From: CAVVFX01 sp963747535
GTDB taxonomy: Bacteria > Acidobacteriota > Terriglobia > Bryobacterales > Bryobacteraceae
NCBI GenBank assembly: GCA_963747535.1
Contig: CAVVFX010000002.1
Location: forward strand, 62,001-126,000
DNA length: 64,000 nucleotides
Direction: 5' to 3'
Every line of letters starts with the position of its first letter. The stretch's first letter is position 1. The position numbers were made by a program, and so were the translations under genes. Positions 50,568-57,978 of the stretch are shown here, one piece after another. Below the pieces are notes generated by a model. That model was not told where the DNA came from. It worked only from the letters and a program-made list of their open reading frames with translations, and did no database searches.

Positions 50568-51224
50568 GTATCGGAGCATAGCTTTTCTAATGTACGGCGA
50601 AATCGCCCGGAAGGAATGAAGAAAGGAAGAAGATCCGGGCTCACAATATGGCTGTAGGTTATTGACGTAGAAAAAGTTGCTGGACCGTGGGTTCGTTTGG
50701 TTGTTTGGCATTTTTGGGTTGCGTGCAGAATCTCCGGGAGGTTGGAAAGGTGACGCACCTGGATGGGAGAGCCGACTGCAGCGTCCGTATTTGGGCCGTG
50801 CGAGCGCGACCCCTCAGATGGTTTGAGTTCAGGAAACTTTTTCATCCTGACTTCAGATTACTAGCGAAGGGTAACTGGATGGAACTTAAGTGCTTTACAT
50901 TCAGCAAGAAGGTGGCGTGACTGATAATTGGCTCAGGTTAGGCGCAATGCTGTTCACTTAACGCATGGAACCCTGAAACAATTCGCGTGGGTTCATGCCA
51001 TAATGTCTTCCGCGATCCGTGAACAGGAATGCTCCCCAGATAACCCACGCATCTGTCGGACGGACAGGCAGTCCTGATGGGGTGAGCATGTTCGTCAGAC
51101 GGGGGATCTCCATCGCCGTCCTTTCCCTCGCAAACTGCATGTCGTACTGCCACATTGCACTACGACAAAACCTGTCAACGCACTCACAAAATAGCCGGAA
51201 ACTAATCACAAGGAGCGAACCAGA
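50568..51224. other. Intergenic, lower G+C, no supported gene
   Basis: About 650 bp between the operon promoter and the histidine phosphatase. Small reverse frames (50528-50845, 50958-51209) and a forward one (50687-50920) are open. The frame 50958-51209 reads somewhat protein-like near its end (PTDAWVIWGAFLFTDRGRHY) but has no recognised match or ribosome site. The base composition is more A+T-rich than around it, which fits old mobile or regulatory DNA. Confidence 0.4.
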
Positions 51225-51803
51225 TTGAGCCTGACCGCAAGCAAAGTAATGTTAATACGGCACGCGGAAAAACCAGTACCCGCGGACCCGACGAGTAAAC
51301 CTCCGACGCCAGCATACGACGGTATCGACATTTATGGACAGCCAGACAAAGACTCGCTGATTCCCCAGGGCTGGCAGAGAGCCGGAGCCTTGATCGGCTT
51401 ATTCACTTCTTCGACCGGGCCGTTTCCCGTGCCTCAGTTTCTGTATGCTCCGAACAACTTTGGAAACGGGACCAGCAAACGCCCCTACGAGACCATCACC
51501 CCACTGAGTCAAAAGCTCGGCCTCGCGATCAATCCGCCCAAAACCGGGTATTCCAAATCCGATTACACAACGATGCTGGAGAGCGCGACGAGTTGTAACG
51601 GCGTGGTTCTTATTGCCTGGGAGCACGGAGAAATCCCGAACCTCGCCGCATGGCTACTGGGAAACGATAGCGCTCCAAAGTGGCCGGCTAATCGGTTTGA
51701 CGTCGTCTGGGTGTTCGATCTGACCCCTGCCGGGACCAGTTACGCGCTGAGCCAGGCGCCGCAACTCCTGTTGGCCGGTGACCAGATCGGCCCCATCTTT
51801 TGA
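51225..51803 (+). CDS. Histidine-phosphatase superfamily protein
   Basis: 192 residues from TTG 51225, with GGAG about 8 nt upstream. The superfamily signature is at the very start: SKVMLIRHAEKP, where H in RHAE is the phospho-acceptor. A second His is in GVVLIAWEHGEIPNLAAWLL (general acid/base side). Between lies PQGWQRAGALIGLFTSSTGP. Substrate not predictable; the 'RHAEKP' form is typical of SixA- or phosphoglycerate-mutase-like hypothetical proteins. Distant from the operon and not part of it. No signal peptide. Confidence 0.85.
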   Translation: MSLTASKVMLIRHAEKPVPADPTSKPPTPAYDGIDIYGQPDKDSLIPQGWQRAGALIGLFTSSTGPFPVPQFLYAPNNFGNGTSKRPYETITPLSQKLGLAINPPKTGYSKSDYTTMLESATSCNGVVLIAWEHGEIPNLAAWLLGNDSAPKWPANRFDVVWVFDLTPAGTSYALSQAPQLLLAGDQIGPIF

Positions 51804-51889
51804 CTCCCAACGGCAATTAAGACGCGCGAGGATGCATTGTCGACGAAGTTATACTTCAGATGGCCTGCCCAATAGCCCGGCACACCAAG

Positions 51890-53305
51890 ATGCGCGTCAC
51901 AATTGCGATATTCCTGCTCGCAGGTTTGCTGATCGGGTGGGACAGTAAGATTCATTCCGGGATCATCCATGCGTCGCTCATGGCCATCCCGGCGGAAGAC
52001 CGCATCGAGGAGCGGTGGGGCGACGAGGTCTGGAGGCTGCGCGAGTACGTGCAGATGGCAGACTGGATCAATACCTTGGTTTCCCTGCGCGAAGAATGGG
52101 ATACCGGCGGTCAGACGCTCGAACAGCCCGGCATGCAATTCTTCGCCAATGACTACCTGTTGTTCCCCGCCGCGCCTCACCCGTTTCAACACGACGTTCC
52201 CGAGGTTCTGGGCACCTACCGGCCGTTCTTCCTTCGCGCACTCCAGGCGCTGCGGACCGAATCTCCCGCTAATGCGGCCCGCTGGACCGGCAGCCTGCTG
52301 CATTTCGTCACCGATTCCGGGTCGCCGCCGCACGCCATCAGTCTGCACGGCGCCGCTCACACCAAGATGGAATCATGGCTCGATACTTCAGTCATCGATC
52401 TCAGCCATTACCATCCGAAGCTATTGGGCGATACCGATGAACGTGCGTTGCAAGGACTCATCGCTCGTATGGATGGGTTGATCGCGTTCAGTGCTGTCCG
52501 CGGGAAGGCTATGCTGCCGTTTGTGAAGGGGGACGATCGCGCCCACATGGAACCTCTGGCCGTTGAATCGGCGTCGGAAACGGCGAGGGTCGCGGCCGAC
52601 GTGATTCATACGCTGCTGAAGTTGACGGAGCCTACAGGCAAGGCTGCGGGAGCGTCACTCATCGTCGATCTATCGGCGCCCAACCTGGATGGTCTCGAAA
52701 ACGTTCCGGCGAAACTGATGCTGCTCGGGACCGGTTACTCGACCCTTTCCGAGCAATCGCTCCCGGCGTTCCACACGTATCGAGGGGTTTTCTCCCTCCG
52801 GAACATTCCTGCGGGGAACTATCGCCCGGCCGTTGAACGAGTGGGGAGCAGGACGCTCTTTTTTCTTTCGGATGTGACCTTGAAGGACGGCGAAGCGGCC
52901 CGGCTGTCCTGGAATCTCCAACCAGCTCAGGTAGAAGGCAACCTGGTGCCGAATCCGGAGTTGACGCTGCAATGGGTGAATCACGATGCGCCGGACCACT
53001 GGCGTCTGGATGCTCCGCGGCATCAATGGGTCTCCGACAACATTCCGGTGATCCCGGGACGAAGTTATCGCGCCGGATGCGCCCTCCACAACCAGGCCAA
53101 CGATGGCGTGGAATTGCAATGGATGGCGCATGCCTGGGAGATCATGAAGACGCCCGGTGTGCCCTTCGATTTTTCATCGGCAACGCGCGCTGAAATGTCG
53201 GTAACGGCGCCTGCCGGCGCCATCTTCGTGCGGTTTGTAGTCAAGACGCAGCGTTATCCGGGTATCGTCTTGGCCGGAGTATTCTTGAAGACGGAACATC
53301 CGTGA
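51890..53305 (+). CDS. Exported phospholipase C / S1-P1 nuclease-like protein
   Basis: 471 residues from ATG 51890, chosen because it begins at the signal peptide (MRVTIAIFLLAGLLIGW); an in-frame ATG lies 30 bp upstream. The Trp right after the signal, WDSKIHSGIIHASLMAIP, and the helix SLLHFVTDSGSPPHAISLHG with Asp/His clusters are typical of zinc-dependent phospholipase C / P1-nuclease folds. About residue 240 onward is a beta-rich region (LIVDLSAPNLDGLENVPAKL) with an Ig- or carbohydrate-binding-like end. Zn ligands cannot all be assigned. It may cut phospholipids or nucleic acids outside the membrane. Sequence family call is tentative. Confidence 0.65.
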   Translation: MRVTIAIFLLAGLLIGWDSKIHSGIIHASLMAIPAEDRIEERWGDEVWRLREYVQMADWINTLVSLREEWDTGGQTLEQPGMQFFANDYLLFPAAPHPFQHDVPEVLGTYRPFFLRALQALRTESPANAARWTGSLLHFVTDSGSPPHAISLHGAAHTKMESWLDTSVIDLSHYHPKLLGDTDERALQGLIARMDGLIAFSAVRGKAMLPFVKGDDRAHMEPLAVESASETARVAADVIHTLLKLTEPTGKAAGASLIVDLSAPNLDGLENVPAKLMLLGTGYSTLSEQSLPAFHTYRGVFSLRNIPAGNYRPAVERVGSRTLFFLSDVTLKDGEAARLSWNLQPAQVEGNLVPNPELTLQWVNHDAPDHWRLDAPRHQWVSDNIPVIPGRSYRAGCALHNQANDGVELQWMAHAWEIMKTPGVPFDFSSATRAEMSVTAPAGAIFVRFVVKTQRYPGIVLAGVFLKTEHP

Positions 53306-53615
53306 AGAAGGACTTGCAGGGAAGCGCGGGCTGGGGTCCTGTGACACCGCCGACACGGACCAGGATGCTGACGGTTCTGAGCGGCGCGGCGTAGGGGCTT
53401 GAGCGATGACCCTGTTGGTATTGACGGAGAACAATGGCATCGGCGTGAGGTTCAAATTGGTTTGGACGGCAGGAGCGGCAAGGCTGTTGGGAAACCGGTA
53501 GAGGATCCTAAATTGGCCCCGTTCATCTGCAGGATGCCGCGGCGTCCGACGGTGGCTGGCGCAGGAGGCGAAAGCGCATAATGAACTTAACCCATTGCAG
53601 TACAACTGATCCGCC
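53306..53615. other. Intergenic, no supported gene
   Basis: About 310 bp between the phospholipase-like gene and the sialidase. Frames on both strands are open but lack recognisable motifs. The reverse frame 53174-53698 crosses both neighbours and is taken as a shadow. The sialidase promoter should lie here; no clear boxes were seen. Confidence 0.4.
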
Positions 53616-54716
53616 ATGACACGACGCACTCTTCTCTCTCTTAGCGGCCTGAGCCTGACGCGTGACATCCACGGCCGGGGCGCGGCGATTGAAACCATCA
53701 GCGCCCAACCGGAGTTCTATCACGGCTGGCCCACGCTGGCGCGCCGATCGAATGGCGAAGTGCTGGTGGCCTATTCCGGCGGACGGGAGGCGCATGTCTG
53801 TCCGTTCGGACGAGTCGAGCTGATTCGTTCCTCGGATGCGGGCCGTTCGTGGAGTTGGCCCGAGGTCATCTTCGATTCGCCCATCGACGACCGTGATGCC
53901 GGGATATGCGTTACGGCGGCGGGATCGATCCTGGTGACGACCTTTACTTCATTGGCCTATCAAGCCGTGCTCGATGCTGCCCGAGACTGGCCAGGTGACC
54001 GCCTCGCACGTTGGCGGGCTGTCAATCGACGGTCCACGGCGGCCCAGCGACAGGCCCTTCTCGGCACCTGGATGCTGCGCTCGACCGATGGAGGGATGAC
54101 GTGGTCGGCGCCCTACCGGGTACCGTTGAACAGTCCACATGGTCCCGTCACCGTATCGGATGAACGGCTGCTGTATGCCGGGAAGCAGCTGTGGGAGCCC
54201 GGGACCAAAGTCGGCGTGTGCGAGACAACCGATGACGGCAAGACCTGGCGTTGGCTTGCCGATATCCCGGCGCGACCCGGAGATCGTGTGGCGGACTATC
54301 ACGAGTTGCACGCGGTCCAGGCGGACGGCCGTTTGATTGTGCACATTCGCAATCACAACGCGGCCAATCGCGGCGAGATATTGCAGTGCGAGTCGCCGGA
54401 CGGCGGGCGGTCGTGGAGCGTGCCACATGCCATCGGAGTGTGGGGCCTGCCGTCGCACCTCCTACGGCTCGCGGACGGGCGACTGCTGATGTCGTACGGT
54501 TACCGCCGCGAGCCCTTCGGCAATCAAGCCCGGCTGAGCGAGGATGGCGGAAAAAACTGGTCGCAGCCAATCGTCATTTCCGATGATGGAGCCGGAGGGG
54601 ATCTGGGCTACCCTTCGACGGTAGAGTTACCTAACGGCGAACTCCTGACCGTCTGGTATGAAGCGCTCAAAAGCTCACCGCGGGCGGTCTTGCGACAGGC
54701 GCGCTGGCGCGCGTAG
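53616..54716 (+). CDS. Exo-alpha-sialidase-like BNR-repeat protein
   Basis: 366 residues. A short leader (MTRRTLLSLSGLSLTRDI) may be a Tat-type signal but the hydrophobic part is weak. Five Asp boxes (S/T-x-D-x-G-x-x-W) are visible: SSDAGRSWSW, STDGGMTWSA, TTDDGKTWRW, SPDGGRSWSV and SEDGGKNWSQ, which place it in the six-bladed sialidase/BNR fold. The FRIP-type Arg near the start and the catalytic Arg triad are not clearly assigned, so activity on sialic acid is uncertain. Many such proteins in soil bacteria bind or hydrolyse other glycans. Convergent with the metallopeptidase gene. Confidence 0.85.
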   Translation: MTRRTLLSLSGLSLTRDIHGRGAAIETISAQPEFYHGWPTLARRSNGEVLVAYSGGREAHVCPFGRVELIRSSDAGRSWSWPEVIFDSPIDDRDAGICVTAAGSILVTTFTSLAYQAVLDAARDWPGDRLARWRAVNRRSTAAQRQALLGTWMLRSTDGGMTWSAPYRVPLNSPHGPVTVSDERLLYAGKQLWEPGTKVGVCETTDDGKTWRWLADIPARPGDRVADYHELHAVQADGRLIVHIRNHNAANRGEILQCESPDGGRSWSVPHAIGVWGLPSHLLRLADGRLLMSYGYRREPFGNQARLSEDGGKNWSQPIVISDDGAGGDLGYPSTVELPNGELLTVWYEALKSSPRAVLRQARWRA

Positions 54717-54789
54717 TACCGTTGAAAAAACGTCCCTGCCTAGGAAAGCGCCGCCATCCCTGCCCCACAGTCGTAGGGCGGTATTCCGC

Positions 54790-56007
54790 CTATTCCAGCG
54801 GCTTAGGCCAGCCTTCCCAGCTTCGGACGTTTCTCCCCTCGACGGCGACCCGAAACCAGCCGTCGTCTCCCTCGCCCGTCAGCACGGACTCGCTCTCGGT
54901 AGCGACGCGCAGTTTCTTCCACTTGCCCTGGAGCACTTTCCGATAGAGGTGAAAGAATCGCAGAGCGGTTTCGTGATCGCTCCACTCGGAGACGTAAACC
55001 AGCAGGATGGGTCGAGAGTTCTTCGCAACACGCTTTCCTTCCAGCAACCGGTACTGGCTCCCCGCCAATTTAGGTGCAATCTCCTGCGCGTCGTCTCGCG
55101 TCGTATACTGGCGCAGCAGAACGGAATGATCGAGTTCGCCCATTACTCCTTCGGCGAATCGCCTGGTTCCCTTGGGATCCTTGGGCAGAGCGGGAACGAC
55201 CGGCGCAATGTGCGCAAAATACTTGTCCGGATGGAGCACTTGCTGGCTCGAAACCGGCGGATCGCGGAACACTTCGGTGAGGGCCTCTTTATGGTCCTTG
55301 TCGAACACCGCGTCCTGGAATTGCTCGCCCGCTGAATACGGGAAGATCAGATTCTCGCGAATGTAGAGCGGCGCTTCATCGAACACGGGAAACTTGCCGC
55401 TGGGCTCACCTTCATCGGCAGACTCGGCCTTGGGTTTTGACCGCCCATCCCGGCGCGCAATCACGGCGCTGGTAAGCCACATCGCCTGGCCTTCTACCAC
55501 GGCTTGCCGCGCCAGCGACTTTTCGCTGTCGTCTTCGACCTTCTTGGTAAACTTTTCCAGTGAAAAACTCTGGTCCGCCAGGGCGTGAGCCAGCTCATGA
55601 ATGAGTGCGACATCGCGCATGCTGGTCTGCGCCCAGTCGCTGATGAACAGCTTCTTACGATGGAAATCGTAGAACGCCGCGGCCTGTTCGGTGAGCAGGT
55701 CAATGGTGTTCTTGCGCAGATCGAAGCCTTCGGGGACGAATCCGAATTTCTTGAGTGTCAACTCTTCGGCGCGCAGTTCCGAGGGTTTGGTGGCTTCTTT
55801 AATCCGATCCTGCAGGTACCGGTTGATCTGCTCGCGCGTGATGGATTCGAAGACTACCGGATGTTTGATCGGGAAGCCAGTGATCGCGGAGAGTTCGCTC
55901 AGCGCCTGTTGAACTTCCTCCTTGGTCGGGAGTCCAGTCGCCGGATAGAGAGCATGAGCCCACAGCAGCAGGATTGGGATCAGGAAGCGCCGCGACAGGA
56001 TATTCAT
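54790..56007 (-). CDS. Exported zinc metallopeptidase-like protein (HExxH)
   Basis: 405 residues with a signal peptide (RFLIPILLLWAHALYPATGL). A zincin motif HELAH lies at 137-141, with a likely third ligand E172 (VVEGQAMWL), the arrangement of gluzincin-type enzymes. Before it is ITREQINRYLQDRIKEATKP, after it FDEAPLYIRENLIFPYSAGE, a pattern shared with hypothetical exported Acidobacteriota proteins. The C-terminal 120 residues (LLVYVSEWSDHETALRFFHL) form a beta/alpha domain of unknown role. Activity on peptides is plausible but not proven. A small gene starts divergently 79 bp away at 56086. Confidence 0.85.
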   Translation of the reverse strand: MNILSRRFLIPILLLWAHALYPATGLPTKEEVQQALSELSAITGFPIKHPVVFESITREQINRYLQDRIKEATKPSELRAEELTLKKFGFVPEGFDLRKNTIDLLTEQAAAFYDFHRKKLFISDWAQTSMRDVALIHELAHALADQSFSLEKFTKKVEDDSEKSLARQAVVEGQAMWLTSAVIARRDGRSKPKAESADEGEPSGKFPVFDEAPLYIRENLIFPYSAGEQFQDAVFDKDHKEALTEVFRDPPVSSQQVLHPDKYFAHIAPVVPALPKDPKGTRRFAEGVMGELDHSVLLRQYTTRDDAQEIAPKLAGSQYRLLEGKRVAKNSRPILLVYVSEWSDHETALRFFHLYRKVLQGKWKKLRVATESESVLTGEGDDGWFRVAVEGRNVRSWEGWPKPLE

Positions 56008-56085
56008 GTAAGGGGGAATAACTTAAGCATAATGCGCGCTACAATGAGAGTTCAATCTGAACATCTGATTAGGAGAATTTAGAAA

Positions 56086-56220
56086 TTGGCAGACGAGAAG
56101 CTCTACAAAGCGGAATATGTCGGAAGCGGCACGTTCCTCATCAGCAAACCCAAGCGTAAGAAGATGAAGGTACGCCAGTCGCAACTGAAGAACCCGCAAC
56201 GCGGCTCCCGCAAAGGCTAA
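56086..56220 (+). CDS. Small basic protein, 44 residues
   Basis: TTG start at 56086 with AGGAG 10 nt upstream; stop TAA at 56218-56220. The product begins ADEKLYKAEYVGSGTFLISK and ends in a Lys/Arg-rich tail (PKRKKMKVRQSQLKNPQRGS). The first half looks like a short beta hairpin, the second like a nucleic-acid-binding tail. No family is recognised. Codon use matches the neighbours and the region is not the shadow of another gene. Probably a real small gene, perhaps ribosome- or RNA-associated. Confidence 0.6.
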   Translation: MADEKLYKAEYVGSGTFLISKPKRKKMKVRQSQLKNPQRGSRKG

Positions 56221-56251
56221 GACTTTTAAGCGGGCGTTCCGGTCTGCCCAA

Positions 56252-56401
56252 CTAATCTTCACTCGATGTCCGTCGGGTGTCCGCAGTCGCGGGCGCCTGA
56301 TGGTGCATGGCCCGTAGCCACGCTTCCAAAAGTGCCCGCTGCAGCAGGAATGCTGTAGCCATGCTTCCTGCCAGGGTCGCTCCTACCACGAAGACTTGCA
56401 T
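56252..56401 (-). CDS. Small single-pass membrane protein, 49 residues
   Basis: ATG at 56401, GAGG about 13 nt upstream, TAG at 56252-56254. The sequence MQVFVVGATLAGSMATAFLL then QRALLEAWLRAMHHQ gives one membrane helix (about 3-20) and an amphipathic helix, with a polar C-terminus ending TSSED. The gene lies in a gap between two plus-strand genes. Small proteins of this look are frequent in Acidobacteriota but usually unannotated. No family is assigned. Confidence 0.5.
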   Translation of the reverse strand: MQVFVVGATLAGSMATAFLLQRALLEAWLRAMHHQAPATADTRRTSSED

Positions 56402-56630
56402 CGTCTCATCCACCTCTGCACGTGTTAATGCACACCGAGTACCATTGGTTTCCCTAAAACTGATGAAAATTGTTTCACCTCGCAGGAATCTGGTTGTGGC
56501 TATTTTTCGCCGCTTCGCGCGGGCCCGTGTTATGGATCGAAGCCGAGTAAGTTGAACGACGGGCGCCGCACACTATCCGTTCGGATATATACCAACCGAA
56601 CCGGTGCGCTAGACTTGCGACTGAGCATCC

Positions 56631-57122
56631 GTGCCCGAAATCATTCAAGTGAACGTGTCGCGCGGCGGCGTTCCCAAACGCCCCGTGTCCGCCGCCATGA
56701 TCACTACTCTGGGGTTGGAGGGCGATTCCTGGGCCCATCCACAAATTCATGGAGGACCGGATCAGCGGGTTCTGATTATCGCCGCCGAAGTAGTGGATGA
56801 CCTGGCCGCTCTGGGTTTTCCGGTATTTTACGGGGCGTTAGGAGAGAATCTGAACGTACGCGGCCTACCTCTCGAAGCCCTGCGCGCGGGTCAAAGCTGG
56901 CGCGCCGGCGATGCAATTCTGGAACTGACCAAGGTGCGCGTGCCCTGTAGCACTCTCGATGTCTACGGTCCGTCAATCCGCCAGGAGATTTACGACACAC
57001 GAGTGAAGCAGGGCGACACAACTTCCCCGCTCTGGGCGCGTAGCGGTTTCTATGCCTCCGTCCGGCGCCCGGGGCAGGTCAGGCCGGGGGCGCCGTTCGA
57101 ACTACTGTTCGAAGTAGCGTAG
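56631..57122 (+). CDS. MOSC-domain protein
   Basis: 163 residues from GTG 56631. MOSC features are visible: EIIQVNVSRGGVPKRPVSAA, LEGDSWAHPQIHGGPDQRVL with the HGGPDQ motif, YGALGENLNVRGLPLEALRA (the GENL motif) and ELTKVRVPCSTLDVYG with the conserved Cys that binds molybdenum cofactor or its sulfur. Proteins of this size carry sulfur to, or use, the molybdenum cofactor (YiiM/YuaD group), for example in detoxification. The C-terminus is VRPGAPFELLFEV. Cytoplasmic. Not in an operon with its neighbours; a strongly folded intergenic region follows. Confidence 0.92.
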   Translation: MPEIIQVNVSRGGVPKRPVSAAMITTLGLEGDSWAHPQIHGGPDQRVLIIAAEVVDDLAALGFPVFYGALGENLNVRGLPLEALRAGQSWRAGDAILELTKVRVPCSTLDVYGPSIRQEIYDTRVKQGDTTSPLWARSGFYASVRRPGQVRPGAPFELLFEVA

Positions 57123-57193
57123 CCAGTACCTTCATGCAAAAATTGCCGTACCGGAGGCACAGACTGAAGAAGTAGTTGCAAAACTCGACCTGC

Positions 57194-57264
57194 GCAGGCG
57201 AAACCGCTCGCGCCACCTATGCAAGTCCAATGTTTGCGTTGGTGGGGCTTTCGGTTTCGCCTGC
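57194..57264. repeat. Large hairpin (13-bp perfect stem) between convergent genes
   Basis: GCAGGCGAAACCG (57194-57206) pairs with CGGTTTCGCCTGC (57252-57264). Inside, CCACC pairs with GGTGG. A second hairpin, TCGGCCG with CGGCCGA (57266-57283), follows directly. No T-run is attached. It may serve as a two-way transcription end for MOSC and the methyltransferase gene, or as a repeat remnant. Confidence 0.7.
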
Positions 57265-57309
57265 CTCGGCCGCTGGCGGCCGAATTTGCGAGAACCTCTG
57301 AAGTCTGTG

Positions 57310-57972
57310 TTACAAGCGTTGCGCCAGGGTCAAGCCATCGCCGATCGGCACGAGCGTAATGTGCACGCGATCGTCCTGACGAAGACATTGATTGAACCGG
57401 CGGATCGCCAACGTGTCTTCGTCCTGCACGGCCGGGTCGATCACCTGTCCATGCCATAACACGTTGTCGACGACAATCAAGCCGCCGGGACGAACCAACT
57501 CCAACGCGCTATCAAAGTAGGCCTGATAGTTGGCCTTGTCAGCATCGATGAAGGCGAAGTCGAACGTGTTACGCCTGCCTTCGGCAAGCAATTGGCGTAG
57601 CGTCTCCAACGCGGGCCGGAGGTGTAACTCGATCTTTCGGTCGACTCCCGCTTCCCTCCAATACCGCTGGGCGACCGTGGTCCACTCTTCACTCACATCG
57701 CAGGCCACAATGTGCCCATCTTCGGGTAACGCGAGCGCCACACTCAAAGAGCTGTAGCCGGTGAAGACGCCGACTTCGAGCGTCCGCCGGGCGCCAGTCA
57801 GCCGGGCCAGAAAGGCCAGGAACTGACCCTGCTCGGGCGACACCTGCATGCCGGACATGGGATTCGACGCGGTCTCCTCACGCAGGCGCGCCAGAATCGG
57901 CAACTCGCGGAGGGACACACTCCGGATGTAATCGCCCATTTCAGGCGTCACTTCTGTATTGAGTCGGCTCAA
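57310..57972 (-). CDS. Class I SAM-dependent O-methyltransferase
   Basis: 220 residues. The CCoAMT-like family (PF01596) is recognised from LARLREETASNPMSGMQVSP, VGVFTGYSSLSVALALPEDG (SAM motif I), GHIVACDVSEEWTTVAQRYW, FDFAFIDADKANYQAYFDSA with the metal-binding Asp in FIDADK and LIVVDNVLWHGQVIDP. It moves a methyl group from SAM to a hydroxyl, in relatives usually a catechol or caffeoyl-CoA. Cytoplasmic. It lies 6 bp after the TPR gene on the same strand, so it is probably cotranscribed. Confidence 0.93.
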   Translation of the reverse strand: MSRLNTEVTPEMGDYIRSVSLRELPILARLREETASNPMSGMQVSPEQGQFLAFLARLTGARRTLEVGVFTGYSSLSVALALPEDGHIVACDVSEEWTTVAQRYWREAGVDRKIELHLRPALETLRQLLAEGRRNTFDFAFIDADKANYQAYFDSALELVRPGGLIVVDNVLWHGQVIDPAVQDEDTLAIRRFNQCLRQDDRVHITLVPIGDGLTLAQRL

Positions 57973-57978
57973 GCTCTT

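Noticed and set aside
50958..51209. Reverse 83-codon frame in the lower-G+C gap
   Set aside because: Reads somewhat like protein at the end, but no ribosome site, motif or context supports it.
53174..53698. 174-codon reverse frame across two genes
   Set aside because: Overlaps both neighbours and has the low-complexity composition of a shadow frame.
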